IMG/VR virus record: IMGVR_UViG_3300046718_000886
Coordinates: 1 to 33,558 of that record
Length of the DNA: 33,558 bases
Source: a virus
Strand: one strand, 5' to 3'
Shown here: positions 1 to 7,709 of the stretch, piece by piece
Position numbering within the stretch: position 1 is the stretch's first letter
Layout of the letters: the number at the start of each line of letters is the position of its first letter
The notes under the pieces: generated by a model
The model's input: only the letters and a program-made list of their open reading frames with translations
The model's database searches: none
What the model was told of the DNA's origin: nothing
Made by a program: the position numbers and the translations under genes

Positions 1-704
1 ATAGTCTGCCCGACATTGCCAAATTGTACGGTTGTGTTGTCTAAGATGAGGGTTCCGACACTGTTGGAACCGATCTGGGAGCCTGCGTTGCTATGGTTAA
101 GCCATAGACTACAGTTCTTGAAATAGACTGTCATCATGTTGGACGCTGCGCCGCCAAATTGGATAGTGCTAGTTGTTGCTGCGAACGAGACTCCTTGCCA
201 ATAGGTTGAACCACTAACCCAGAAAAAGAAGAAGGTAGTAGAAATCTGTGCACCAGTCGTTAGATCGGCCGATACAGGCGGGACTGAGCCGGCGCGGTTG
301 ACGCAAAGATATTGAATCACGCCGAATCCACCCACGAAATTGTTGCCCCAATCGGTCTGCGTTGTAGTTTCGCTGTGGTCGCTGCTGATGAAGACGCGAT
401 CATTCAAACCAAGTCGGTTTGCGCCATAGATCGTCCCTATATCACCGGCTGCCGCACCCCAAGCATATGTCGATTGAGAAGTGACATTCGTAAACGTAGC
501 GCCGCCTGTCGCTACCGTGTTGGTCTGACCAGTAGGCCACGAAGGCTCCGTGCTACTAGTGCCAGCAACCGTGCATCTGAATACATGCTTAGCCCGCGCT
601 GCCGGCGCAGTCGGTTTGACGATGTCACCTATGATGTAGGCGTGCGATGCCGCAAAGGTTGCGATAGCTGTGTAAGCTGCACTCGATACGTACCAATCTG
701 CCAT
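1..704 (-). CDS. Tail protein, partial (cut by the left window edge)
   Basis: An open frame runs from an ATG at 704 to the window edge without a stop, giving 234 residues that begin MADWYVSSAAYTAIATF. The first ~80 residues have the pattern common at the start of phage tail and spike proteins (SHAYIIGDIVKPTAP, then FRCTVAGTSSTEPSWPT, then GGATFTNV). The rest is rich in Ser, Thr, Asn and Gly with short alternating hydrophobics (for example VGTLILDNTTVQFGNVGQT), suggesting a beta-rich or beta-helical fibre. An AAGG motif lies 9-12 nt before the ATG, and the gene starts 11 nt after the stop of the 716-1105 gene, so it is the distal gene of the late operon visible here. A receptor-binding or tail-tip role is inferred from position and composition. 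The C-terminus is outside the window. Confidence 0.75.
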   Translation of the reverse strand, partial: MADWYVSSAAYTAIATFAASHAYIIGDIVKPTAPAARAKHVFRCTVAGTSSTEPSWPTGQTNTVATGGATFTNVTSQSTYAWGAAAGDIGTIYGANRLGLNDRVFISSDHSETTTQTDWGNNFVGGFGVIQYLCVNRAGSVPPVSADLTTGAQISTTFFFFWVSGSTYWQGVSFAATTSTIQFGGAASNMMTVYFKNCSLWLNHSNAGSQIGSNSVGTLILDNTTVQFGNVGQT

Positions 705-715
705 CAGTTTTTACC

Positions 716-1105
716 TTACAGCGCGAAGATACGTGAAGCACCGCTATCCCATTGCACGGTGACATCGCCACCTGTCGTCGCCTGCGAAAATCCATCGTTG
801 AACCACAGCAACTGTGACGTTGTGGTCGTCCCGGTGTCCTTGTAGCCGGCCAACGCCGTGATGGTGCTGCCACTCGTCACCGCCGTCAGGGTGACGTCAG
901 CCGCGTCAAACACGCCACTGGTCACCGTCTTGCTGGCCAAGGCGCCGCTGGCGACAATGACGCCGGAGAGGTCACTGTAGAACTGGTGAGAAGCGGAATA
1001 CGTATAGGCGGAGGTCAAGAGAACGATCTTGACTGTGGAACTGGTGAGATCGATGCCAGTCGAGATGAACGCCTCTTTGGCCTTGGGATAAACGTGGGAT
1101 GCCAT
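716..1105 (-). CDS. Small virion/tail-associated protein (129 aa)
   Basis: This 129-residue protein starts MASHVYPKAKEAFISTG and ends with WDSGASRIFAL. The pattern (YPKAKEAF, VKIVLLTSAYTYS, SHQFYSDLSG, SGALASKTVT, GVFDAADVTLTAVTSG, YKDTG, then WDxGAxxIFAL) matches from memory a widespread uncharacterised phage family encoded next to tail genes. No enzymatic motif is visible and its role is unknown. It lies between the GH16-like gene and the partial tail gene on the same strand, consistent with a tail-tip or fibre accessory protein. Its ATG follows a short leader holding a TAAATA box and a perfect 7-bp hairpin. One ATACGTAT octamer lies inside it at 998, read as Tyr-Thr-Tyr. Confidence 0.7.
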   Translation of the reverse strand: MASHVYPKAKEAFISTGIDLTSSTVKIVLLTSAYTYSASHQFYSDLSGVIVASGALASKTVTSGVFDAADVTLTAVTSGSTITALAGYKDTGTTTTSQLLWFNDGFSQATTGGDVTVQWDSGASRIFAL

Positions 1106-1135
1106 GGAAAACCCTCAATGGTATTGAGGTATTTA
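1106..1135 (-). promoter_or_regulatory. TAAATA box followed by a small hairpin before the 1105 start
   Basis: On the minus strand TAAATA (1135-1130) includes the TAA stop of the GH16-like gene. It is followed by CCTCAAT-ACC-ATTGAGG, a perfect 7-bp stem with a 3-nt loop, then GGTTTTCC and the ATG. The box is 24 nt from the start here, not the usual 3-6 nt. It could be a promoter with a structured leader, or a weak terminator between genes, since a short T run follows the stem. Confidence 0.35.
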
Positions 1136-1834
1136 CCCGACGCCCTGCCACACCCTCACCCAATCGATGTTCAACACCCACGAGTTCCCCGTCCCCATGA
1201 TGATGAACAAGCTCTGCCCATCAGTCTCCAAGTTGAACGCACTCGTGGCGTGACTGCCGATCAACTCATCATCGAAATACGTCTCGATCACATCGGCCGT
1301 CCATAACAAGCCATAGCGATGCCAACCTGAACTGCCTGTCGGCAAGGCAGCAGAGCCCATCGAAAAGCTGAGATCGGGTGGGCCATGGTTGAACGCGGTG
1401 GCCTCGGCGACCGGTGTGGTATGGCTGAAGATCGTGCCGAAATGCTCCATCACATCGATCTCGGTGGCGTTCGGCGCACTCAAGCTCGATCCACCCAAGC
1501 CAAACTCCGTCAGGTTCTGGGCACTCCAAACCCACAACGCCGGCCAGCCATTGGTGGGATCGGTGCTCTGATTGTCCATGGTCTGAAACTCGGCCATGAA
1601 CTCCAGATAGAAATGCCGCCAATGCCCCTGCCCAATCGAGGGCAAGGTGTCGCTTCCCGAGTTCAACGTATTGACCGGAATGGTCACCACGTTGCCATTG
1701 ATCGGGAACTGGCCATCGGTAATGCGCAACACCCCGCCATTAGGCGAGATACCGAAGCCGGCGCCTCGATCAGACGGCAACACCATCCACTTGGCGGCGT
1801 CTTCGGTCCAATTCCAATACCATTTGTAGGTCAT
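1133..1834 (-). CDS. GH16-like glycoside hydrolase (putative virion depolymerase)
   Basis: From the ATG at 1834 the product is 233 residues (MTYKWYWNWTEDAAKW...). Near residue 125 it carries TEIDVMEHFG, which fits the family 16 glycosidase catalytic signature ExDxxE (E125 nucleophile, D127, E130 acid/base). Aromatic stretches before it (NGWPALWVWS) and after it (GWHRYGLLWTADVIETYFDDELIG) also match the GH16 jelly-roll layout. GH16 enzymes cut beta-1,3/1,4-glucans, galactans and similar polysaccharides; the substrate here cannot be read from sequence. The start overlaps the stop of the gp10-like gene as ATGA, so it belongs to the late operon and is probably translated by coupling. A role as capsule or surface-polysaccharide depolymerase in the tail is inferred. 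No signal peptide is seen, which fits a virion protein rather than a secreted one. Confidence 0.72.
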   Translation of the reverse strand: MTYKWYWNWTEDAAKWMVLPSDRGAGFGISPNGGVLRITDGQFPINGNVVTIPVNTLNSGSDTLPSIGQGHWRHFYLEFMAEFQTMDNQSTDPTNGWPALWVWSAQNLTEFGLGGSSLSAPNATEIDVMEHFGTIFSHTTPVAEATAFNHGPPDLSFSMGSAALPTGSSGWHRYGLLWTADVIETYFDDELIGSHATSAFNLETDGQSLFIIMGTGNSWVLNIDWVRVWQGVG

Positions 1835-3825
1835 GGCGTCGGCGAGATCGTCCCCGGATCGGTGAAATCGTCCTCGAACACCAACCCGGTGAACCCAGCC
1901 ATCATCGCTGCCGGCGGCGGCCCGACTGTCGGGGTCTGTAGCCAGTTGCCGCCGAAGAACACCAAACCCGGCCCAACATACGTATGATCGGTGGTGCGGA
2001 TCGCGGTCACCTTGATCGGGGTCCATGCGCCGACATGATCCAGCCACAATTGATCCGCCATGCGCTGCACCGCGACACTGATGCCGGTGCCTTGCATCTC
2101 CAAGGTCACCCGAAACCCCCCGTCCATCATCGCCCCAAGTGGCAGTGTGAGCACCGAGACCGTGGCGGGTAACACGGTGAGGTCGATGGTGTAGGCGGTC
2201 CCTGTGCTCGTCACAGCGGCGCGGTAGCCCTGATTGAGATTGATCCCGCGACCGATGGCGAACATGTAAGAGCCGGGTGGCGGTTTCAGGGTGCCATCGG
2301 TGAGATCGACCGTGAACTGCACCGCGTAGTTGTTGACGGTCGGTGGGGTGGCAGTCTGATACGCCGTAATCCCCGAATCGGTGGCGATGAAGGAATCATC
2401 CACCACTTGGCCTTGGCCGGTGATCTTGAGGAAATGGCCGTTGGTGTCGGCCACATTGCTGTAGCTCTCCAATAGCGTGCCATCGGCCGCCACGAAACTG
2501 GTGTCCACCACGGTCTCGGATGCCGTGGTGTGCTTGCTCGTACCGACGGCCATGTTGGCGATCAGGGTGCGATAGAACACCCGTTTGTTCATGCCAGTAT
2601 CGATCATGTGCGGGAAGGAGCGCAGGCGTTTGATCGGGCCATTGCCAGCGCCACCGGGAGTGGCATCGGTATACGTATTAAGGTCTAGCTGATAGAGATC
2701 GCCGGTCTCCCAATCACCGACCACGATCTTGCCGTAGGCGAAGGCGCAGCAGTTGCCGCGATGGCGGTGTTCATTGCCATTGGCATCAAGCCAGCAGCGT
2801 TCGTGCCATTCGCCGGTGATGATGTCATAGACCCATGTCTTGTCGGCCTCGGTGAAATTGAGCACGTAGAACTGATGCCCCTGCTGTTGATAGCAATAGC
2901 CGGTGGCGTCGGCGATATTCGAATAGGTGCTGAACTCGGTCTCGATGGAATGGGTACTGACACGGGTGACCGTGAAGCCGGATGCGGCGACCACCGTACA
3001 GTTACCAGCGACGTCTTGAGCCAGCCACAGGATCACGTCGGCGATCTTGGCGATGCTATAGACCGCCGCACAACCTACGTCGTGATAGTTGGCTGTGATA
3101 CTGAACGGGAACACATTGGTCTCGGTGCCACTCGGCGTGGTGCCCAAGCCGCCACCGCCTGTGTTCGCCCAGAACTCGGTGCTCACATTACCGATCAGTG
3201 TGAGCGAGCGACGAGACGCCACCACGGCAACGGAGTCGTCACCAAATGCCGCGCGTGAGACCACGTCGTCACCGGCGAACGTGGTCGCGCCGCTACCAGA
3301 GACATACCAACGCGGCGAGTCCGGCTCGGAAAGTATGAAGAACGTGTCGAGATACTCGACGCGTTGGCTGCCCTTGAAACCGTCGTCGGTGAGGCGTGCC
3401 CAGCCGGTATTGTCCGCCGGATTCCAATGCCAGCCATCTGAGGTACCATCGACGAGAACTGCGTCGATACCGCTATCGACGATGCTCACCGGCGTGGTGC
3501 GGGGGACGGCGGTGGATGGCTTGGAGGGCTGGATATGGCCGACCTGATGCCAGACCCAGTCGGGGCTGATGTAGTAGAGGTCTTGGCCGGCGACGCCGTA
3601 GAGCTTGCCGCTGGTGGCCCTGTAAAGGCCACGGATGCGTTCTTGTGGCGCCACGGAGAGCCGTCGCGTGCCGGGGGTGACGTTATGGCTATTGGGTGTT
3701 GGCTCGCCGGTACCGGCAGTGCGCGATACCGGGGTCTTTTCGAGGTAAAGGTTCAGGCACCGTTGCGCGGCAGAGACCAGCGTGCGGGTCTTGTAGGCGC
3801 CCCCGAGGAGTTCAGTGTAGGTCAA
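1831..3825 (-). CDS. P22 gp10-like packaged-DNA stabilisation / tail hub protein
   Basis: The product is 664 residues if it starts at TTG 3825. It then begins TYTELLGGAYKTRTLVSAAQRCLNLYLEKT, matching the typical start of P22 gp10-type tail-hub proteins (LLGxAYxxRSxxASAQRCxNLYPE). In P22 this protein joins the gp4-extended portal vertex and plugs the head after packaging. The middle has the repeated beta-propeller-like Trp/Gly/Asp segments of this family; the last ~200 residues look like an added beta-rich domain. The frame is open upstream to 4020, with an ATG at 3882, but TTG 3825 gives a TTGA overlap with the upstream stop, the same arrangement as at 15942, and best fits the family N-terminus. 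It follows the gp4-like gene and precedes the GH16-like gene. Two ATACGTAT sites lie inside it. Confidence 0.8.
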   Translation of the reverse strand: MTYTELLGGAYKTRTLVSAAQRCLNLYLEKTPVSRTAGTGEPTPNSHNVTPGTRRLSVAPQERIRGLYRATSGKLYGVAGQDLYYISPDWVWHQVGHIQPSKPSTAVPRTTPVSIVDSGIDAVLVDGTSDGWHWNPADNTGWARLTDDGFKGSQRVEYLDTFFILSEPDSPRWYVSGSGATTFAGDDVVSRAAFGDDSVAVVASRRSLTLIGNVSTEFWANTGGGGLGTTPSGTETNVFPFSITANYHDVGCAAVYSIAKIADVILWLAQDVAGNCTVVAASGFTVTRVSTHSIETEFSTYSNIADATGYCYQQQGHQFYVLNFTEADKTWVYDIITGEWHERCWLDANGNEHRHRGNCCAFAYGKIVVGDWETGDLYQLDLNTYTDATPGGAGNGPIKRLRSFPHMIDTGMNKRVFYRTLIANMAVGTSKHTTASETVVDTSFVAADGTLLESYSNVADTNGHFLKITGQGQVVDDSFIATDSGITAYQTATPPTVNNYAVQFTVDLTDGTLKPPPGSYMFAIGRGINLNQGYRAAVTSTGTAYTIDLTVLPATVSVLTLPLGAMMDGGFRVTLEMQGTGISVAVQRMADQLWLDHVGAWTPIKVTAIRTTDHTYVGPGLVFFGGNWLQTPTVGPPPAAMMAGFTGLVFEDDFTDPGTISPTP

Positions 3826-4556
3826 TTCAAGCTCGCGTAGCTCGGGATGCCATGACCCGCCCAGCGCCCGCTGTGGCGCCATAGCGCCGGTGGGCAGGAC
3901 AGCCGTGGTATCTGGGCGTTGGCGGAACGGATCGTGTTGAGCGCGACCTTGGCGAACACCACGGAGACCGGATCGGCGGCAGCACCGAAGATCGGCCGGA
4001 TGCGACAGGCGAGATTCCAAATCAGCGCATCGACGTATTCGGGTGGGATGATGAACGGCGTGGTTAGATCGGGCGGGATGGTGAGGACGCCCTTGGTCAG
4101 GACGTGGATTTCGTACATGCCCTCGATCGCCACCGGATAGAGCAAGATATTGCCTAGCGGATAGGTGGCGTCATAGAACAGGATACTTGGGAAGGCTTGC
4201 AAGGTCTTACAGGCGATACTGACGTAGTCTTCGTGGGCCTCGATGACTTGGAGACCGATATCGACCGGGCTCGGCCCATTCACCGGCAGGAGGCGGACGT
4301 AAGCGGCTTCGATGCAATCGGGGCGATCAATCGGAAAGTCGCCACCAGTGCCAACAGTATAGCTGTCGGCGCCAGTTGAGACGAACCCGGTATCGACCAT
4401 GTTGGGGATTAGCCACCGTTTACGGTTCCATTGGCCCATCATGGCTTGCAGCAGGATAAAGCAATCGTTGACGTCCTCTGGGTCCGGAGTCTGACCAATT
4501 CCAGTGACGTTAGCTGCTTTCAGGCTTAAGTGTATCAGATCGAGGGGCGTCATCAA
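3822..4556 (-). CDS. P22 gp4-like head-completion / tail accessory factor
   Basis: This 244-residue protein begins MMTPLDLIHLSLKAANVTGIG and continues with ALL-helical text such as DPEDVNDCFILLQAMMGQWNRKRWLIPN. This is the usual pattern of the P22 gp4 tail accessory family, which binds under the portal ring and extends the DNA channel. The central part (RPDCIEAAYVRLL, PVDIGLQVIEAHEDYVSI) and the C-terminal IPPEYVDALIWNLACRI also fit from memory. P22 gp4 is 166 residues, so this is a longer member as found in many non-enteric podoviruses. Start is ATG 4556 or 4553. It overlaps the 3' end of the small 4764 gene and the start of the gp10-like gene, so it is mid-operon. Gp4 homologues sometimes have muralytic activity; no catalytic motif is visible here. 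Confidence 0.75.
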   Translation of the reverse strand: MMTPLDLIHLSLKAANVTGIGQTPDPEDVNDCFILLQAMMGQWNRKRWLIPNMVDTGFVSTGADSYTVGTGGDFPIDRPDCIEAAYVRLLPVNGPSPVDIGLQVIEAHEDYVSIACKTLQAFPSILFYDATYPLGNILLYPVAIEGMYEIHVLTKGVLTIPPDLTTPFIIPPEYVDALIWNLACRIRPIFGAAADPVSVVFAKVALNTIRSANAQIPRLSCPPALWRHSGRWAGHGIPSYASLN

Positions 4557-4764
4557 TATTATCCTCGGGGGCGGGCGTAATGCTTACGGTCGGCTGTCCC
4601 GCTTTGGCCGTTCCGGTCATTTCTGGCTTTGCATCTCCAGTCTCTGGCTTGGGGGGATGCGCCTTCGCCCAATCGGCTGGATGGACGCTTTGCTTCAGCG
4701 TGCGATATGAGTGCACGAGTGCATGGGTTTCCGCCTCTGCTGGCGTGAGTTTCTTAATGGTCAT
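4510..4764 (-). CDS. Small hydrophilic protein of unknown function (84 aa)
   Basis: The product is 84 residues, with a basic N-terminal helix (MTIKKLTPAEAETHALVHSYRTLKQ) and a Pro/Lys/Glu/Asp-rich, probably disordered tail. No family was recognised. It is the first gene after the terminator that follows the coat gene, and its ATG lies 5 nt after a TAAATA box with no Shine-Dalgarno motif. Its 3' end overlaps the start of the gp4-like gene by 47 nt. Position between coat and head-completion genes suggests a head accessory role, which is inference only. Confidence 0.6.
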   Translation of the reverse strand: MTIKKLTPAEAETHALVHSYRTLKQSVHPADWAKAHPPKPETGDAKPEMTGTAKAGQPTVSITPAPEDNIDDAPRSDTLKPESS

Positions 4765-4775
4765 AAAGCTATTTA
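4765..4775 (-). promoter_or_regulatory. TAAATA box, 5 nt before start 4764
   Basis: Minus strand CG-TAAATA-GCTTT-ATG. It lies directly after the T-tract of the terminator at 4776-4809, so the TAA is not a stop codon of any gene here. This argues that the box starts a new transcript. No Shine-Dalgarno motif is present. Confidence 0.5.
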
Positions 4776-4809
4776 CGAAAAAGAAAGCCCCGAGTGCAGG
4801 CTCGGGGCT
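4776..4809 (-). terminator. Rho-independent terminator after the coat gene
   Basis: On the minus strand AGCCCCGAG pairs with CTCGGGGCT (9 bp, 6-nt loop), followed by TTTCTTTTTCG. It lies 31 nt beyond the coat stop and before the next TAAATA box, a usual place to limit read-through from a highly expressed coat message. Confidence 0.85.
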
Positions 4810-4839
4810 GTAGTTAGATACGTATGATGTGGCGTTGTC

Positions 4840-6069
4840 TCAGGTACTGTCGGCCACAATTACACACCACTCGGCACGGGGTGACGCATATCCGTACAAA
4901 ATATCGGATCGGGTCAACCACTGATCTGTAGTCGTAATGTAATCGCGGATGATACGTATGCTGACACCGTCATACACCTGCCGGCTGCAATCGACCACGG
5001 CGCCGGTGGGCAGATCGAGGTCTGCGGTCGCCAGAGTGAAGGCTTCCTTCAAGAACACAAAGTTCTTGCGATACACCTCGCTCGCCTTGATCGGGCTGGC
5101 CAACGCCGGAGAACCGGAGATCGCCTTGCTGACGGTCTGATACTGCACCGGATTGCCGCCACTCGGCGGGATCAGGGGCGGGTAGATCGACACACTGGTG
5201 GCCGAGGTCGCCGCATTCGCGGTTACAACGAACTGCGCCAACACGCCATTGTCTGCCTTGGTGACACGATTGACGCTATTGACCCCAGCAATGGTAACGA
5301 TGTCACCCTTGGTGAGAGGTCCGGCCAGCGCCGCTGTGGTCAAGGTAAGACCATCCGCCGACACACTCGTCACTGTATTGAGGGTGGAGTAAGCAGCGGT
5401 GGTATGCAGGATCGCGGTTTGGTCCATCCGCCAATCATCAATACCCAAAGCCCGCGTGCCCATGAGGCCCGTGCGCCAACGATCAGAGGTATCGTTGGTA
5501 GGATTGAACAGACCGGTGAAGCCCGCGACGGTGCGGGACTGGGTCAACACGTCGAGGATCGCACAACGCTCACCACGCGGAGCGGAAAGCTGATCGAGCA
5601 CGGCACCCGCCTGTAGCCACGTGGTGGCGGTCGGCGAGATCGTGTTGTTGGAACCATCAACCGCATGCACGATATTCGGCACGCCTTCGACGAGGCTCAT
5701 AACGTCGGTCGCGACAGCCCCGGCCAATGAGTTCATCATGGGGCGTAATATTCTGGTCCCGAAATCACTTAGAGACAAGCTCAAATCGGCAGAGCTAAAG
5801 CTGACGTCAACGCCCTTCTGGGTGGCGACGGTCAACGTGGTGTTGCGCTCGGTGGTGTCCTGCGGCGACGCTGCACTGGCGCCAGAGCGGACGGTATAGT
5901 CATTCGGCAGACGGATGCGCAACGTGGCGCCAATCTTGCCGCCGCCGGTGCGGGCGAACTGCGGATCGTATTGCTTATCGATGGTCTGAAGAAATGCATT
6001 CGAGTTCAAAAACAGACGGAGGGCTTCCCTCGTGATCTGTGAAATAGTGAGCAATGTGTTAGTAGGCAT
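4840..6069 (-). CDS. Major capsid protein, P22 coat (gp5) family
   Basis: This 409-residue protein starts MPTNTLLTISQITREALRLF, a close fit to the N-terminal helix of the P22 gp5 coat family (P22 coat is 430 residues). Other family-like segments are FARTGGGKIGATLRIRLPNDYTVRSGA, an N-arm/E-loop type region, and KGVDVSFSSADLSLSLSDFGTRILRPMMNSLAGAVATDV. It forms the HK97-fold shell. It lies downstream of the scaffold gene, which is the usual P22 order. Its start follows GGGGA 11 nt upstream, in a leader of about 120 nt that begins near a TAAATA box, and its 3' end is followed by a strong terminator. One ATACGTAT site (4952) is read as Ile-Arg-Ile using the rare ATA codon. Confidence 0.88.
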   Translation of the reverse strand: MPTNTLLTISQITREALRLFLNSNAFLQTIDKQYDPQFARTGGGKIGATLRIRLPNDYTVRSGASAASPQDTTERNTTLTVATQKGVDVSFSSADLSLSLSDFGTRILRPMMNSLAGAVATDVMSLVEGVPNIVHAVDGSNNTISPTATTWLQAGAVLDQLSAPRGERCAILDVLTQSRTVAGFTGLFNPTNDTSDRWRTGLMGTRALGIDDWRMDQTAILHTTAAYSTLNTVTSVSADGLTLTTAALAGPLTKGDIVTIAGVNSVNRVTKADNGVLAQFVVTANAATSATSVSIYPPLIPPSGGNPVQYQTVSKAISGSPALASPIKASEVYRKNFVFLKEAFTLATADLDLPTGAVVDCSRQVYDGVSIRIIRDYITTTDQWLTRSDILYGYASPRAEWCVIVADST

Positions 6070-6195
6070 GGATTCGGTGTCCCCAAATATAGGTTGAGTG
6101 ACCCGAAATAAGCTCCGGTCTGGCCTCAGCCCTATAACGCGGGGACTGGTCGCAATCTCGGCTATAACCGGCCGGACGGTGGTAATTGCTATTTA
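6070..6195 (-). promoter_or_regulatory. Coat gene leader with upstream TAAATA box
   Basis: A minus-strand TAAATA (6195-6190, AC-TAAATA-GC) lies 120 nt before the coat ATG. The stretch between encodes no evident protein and contains GGTTATAGCC near 6161-6170 and TTATAGGG near 6130. If the box is a promoter, the coat message has a long leader with an SD-like GGGGA, unlike the near-leaderless genes elsewhere. Confidence 0.35.
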
Positions 6196-6220
6196 GTTGC
6201 AATATTCATCAGGGATGGCT

Positions 6221-6230
6221 TAAATATATC
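6221..6230 (+). promoter_or_regulatory. TAAATA box, 4 nt before start 6231
   Basis: Plus strand CT-TAAATA-TATC-ATG. An upstream TTGCAA (6198-6203) lies near -35 distance. There is no Shine-Dalgarno motif. It serves a lone plus-strand gene inside the minus-strand late operon. Confidence 0.5.
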
Positions 6231-6524
6231 ATGCCATTCCCATTGACCAAGGTATGCCGCCAATGCGGGGTCGAGAAATCGCTCGACAAGTTCTATAAGC
6301 ACAAGCGCAACAAGAGGGATGGCCATATGACCTCCTGTAAGCTCTGCCATCGCCGGCAATTCCCGCACGATACCGAACGCCTACGCACCAACATGATGCG
6401 CTGGAGAAACGCCCATCGCGAACACTATCGCCAGTATCAGAGGGAATACCAAAGGGAACGCAAGAGGAAGGCCGAATGGCTTGAGGCTAATTCATCCGCG
6501 CAACAGAACGTTGATAGCGCCTAA
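6231..6524 (+). CDS. Zinc-ribbon, highly basic small protein (97 aa)
   Basis: From ATG 6231 the product is 97 residues. Two CxxC pairs (C9/C12 and C36/C39; KVCRQCGVEKSLDKFYKHK... TSCKLCHR) form a zinc-ribbon-like knuckle as in HNH-type small phage proteins. The C-terminal half is a long basic helix with Tyr/Arg repeats (YRQYQREYQRERKRK). It resembles the 19637-19918 product in layout. It is transcribed against the late operon and sits between coat and scaffold genes, like a moron. An ATG at 6186 would add 15 residues, but the TAAATA box points to 6231. The catalytic HNH histidine-asparagine pattern is not clear, so nucleic-acid binding is safer than nuclease. Its 3' end overlaps the end of the convergent 6492-6695 gene. 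Confidence 0.7.
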   Translation: MPFPLTKVCRQCGVEKSLDKFYKHKRNKRDGHMTSCKLCHRRQFPHDTERLRTNMMRWRNAHREHYRQYQREYQRERKRKAEWLEANSSAQQNVDSA

Positions 6525-6695
6525 GAACGGCTTGGGCGTGTCATCGCCTACCGCCACGCTCTTGCACTCGATCAACAACCGATCCAATGCCAAGATGATC
6601 TGGCCAAACGCCTGTTCGGTCTTGAGCAATTGATCGACCTCGGTCTGCGTGATCTCCCTCTTGAGGTCCATCATGCTGTCATACACTTGGGGCAT
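6492..6695 (-). CDS. Small protein of unknown function (67 aa)
   Basis: Starting at ATG 6695 the product is 67 residues (MPQVYDSMMDLKREITQTEVDQLLKTEQAFGQIILALDRLL...), mostly helical with a possible coiled coil. The ATG shares its A with the stop codon of the preceding gene (TAATG), so translation is probably coupled. The frame extends upstream to 6731 but would then overlap the 71-aa gene. No family was recognised. It lies between scaffold and coat genes. Confidence 0.55.
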   Translation of the reverse strand: MPQVYDSMMDLKREITQTEVDQLLKTEQAFGQIILALDRLLIECKSVAVGDDTPKPFLGAINVLLRG

Positions 6696-6910
6696 TAGAA
6701 ATAATCCGGTTTTGGGCGACGTGGCCGCCATTTGCCGCTGTCGGTCGCAATCCCTTCCGCCAACGCAATCGCGGTATGGGCAGCACCCTCAAGTCGCTCA
6801 ACACATTCAATCAAACGCCCATAGGCTTGTACAACGCTCGCCATGCGATCCACGTCTTCCTGAGTGGCTTCGCGGTGTTCGTCCGTTTTGATGTCATAGA
6901 TTTTTACCAT
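6695..6910 (-). CDS. Small helical protein of unknown function (71 aa)
   Basis: The 71-residue product MVKIYDIKTDEHREATQEDVDRMASVVQAYGRLIEC... is helical and acidic, then ends with a basic, proline-containing tail (KWRPRRPKPDYF). It starts 2 nt after the scaffold stop and ends in a TAATG overlap with the next gene. Its middle (VQAYGRLIECVERLEGA) resembles the neighbouring 67-aa product (EQAFGQIILALDRLLIE), so the two may be paralogues. Function is unknown. Confidence 0.55.
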   Translation of the reverse strand: MVKIYDIKTDEHREATQEDVDRMASVVQAYGRLIECVERLEGAAHTAIALAEGIATDSGKWRPRRPKPDYF

Positions 6911-6911
6911 T

Positions 6912-7667
6912 TCAATACCCCCGACGCTGACGGTCGCGCTGATTCATCTCTTTCATATATTGATCCAACGGCATGGTCTCCAGGTTCTTCGGCCCAGACG
7001 CCGGCCCTGTGACCGGACGGATCGGCGCTGGCGCCTTGGACACCGGCTTGGGGGAGGTCAGCTTGGCAGCGATCTTGGCGATCTGTACAGCGGTCTTGTG
7101 CACCGGCTGGTTCAGCAACACCTCATATTCGTCGGGATTCTCGGCCAGATAATGCAAAATCTGATGCGGATTGCCGGCGTCTTGGGCGGCCTCGATAATC
7201 ACCGGCGGGACATATTGGCCGGCCATGCTGGACAGTTCCTTGATCTCTTCATCCCATGCCGCCTTGCCATACGTATCCACGCCTTGCTTGTAGATGTCGT
7301 TACACGTGTCAACGAAGACCTTTTGCCGGCTTAGCTGCTCGGCGCGTTCCTGCACCTTGCGATCCAGATCAGCGTCCGGCTCGGCCGGTGGCCGCTCGCC
7401 GCGTAGCTCTTGCAGTTGCGCCTTATACTGTCGCGCCTGCTTTTTCGCCTCCCTCATTTCGTGCGCCATCCGCGCCATGCGCTTGTCAGCGTCCTCCGCC
7501 GGCTCGGCCTCCGCGTCGTCAGTCTTGGTGGTCTCGGTGTCAGCCGGCTCTGTAGCCCCCTCTTGGGGCTCGGTCGGCTCGGTTTGTACGCTGGGTTCGG
7601 TTTCGTCGGGGGAGGGAGTGTTCTCGACCGGGTCGAAGCCGGGCTGTTCGGTGGTAGTCTCAGACAT
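6912..7667 (-). CDS. Capsid scaffolding protein
   Basis: The product is 251 residues. The N-terminal ~75 are very acidic and low complexity (Glu/Thr/Pro/Asp), then comes a basic/acidic coiled coil (KRMARMAHEMREAKKQARQYKAQLQELRGE) and a helical middle, ending in a short basic tail (MNQRDRQRRGY). Acidic disordered N-terminus, coiled coil and basic C-terminal helix is the architecture of P22-like scaffolds, whose C-terminal helix-turn-helix binds coat. It is encoded between portal and coat genes, as in P22. The start at 7667 has a clear GGAG 8-11 nt upstream. P22 gp8 is 303 residues, so this is somewhat short. Assignment rests on composition and gene order. Confidence 0.75.
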   Translation of the reverse strand: MSETTTEQPGFDPVENTPSPDETEPSVQTEPTEPQEGATEPADTETTKTDDAEAEPAEDADKRMARMAHEMREAKKQARQYKAQLQELRGERPPAEPDADLDRKVQERAEQLSRQKVFVDTCNDIYKQGVDTYGKAAWDEEIKELSSMAGQYVPPVIIEAAQDAGNPHQILHYLAENPDEYEVLLNQPVHKTAVQIAKIAAKLTSPKPVSKAPAPIRPVTGPASGPKNLETMPLDQYMKEMNQRDRQRRGY

Positions 7668-7709
7668 GGATTGCTCCGTTTCTCGGCAGTGCCCCTGCCG
7701 GTTGGGGGT

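Noticed and set aside
4765-4775. TAAATA as merely a TAA stop codon followed by ATA
   Set aside because: At several sites (4775, 12171, 16411, 19930) no upstream gene ends there, so reuse of stop codons cannot explain the motif in general, though it does coincide with stops at 8021, 1133 and 19637.
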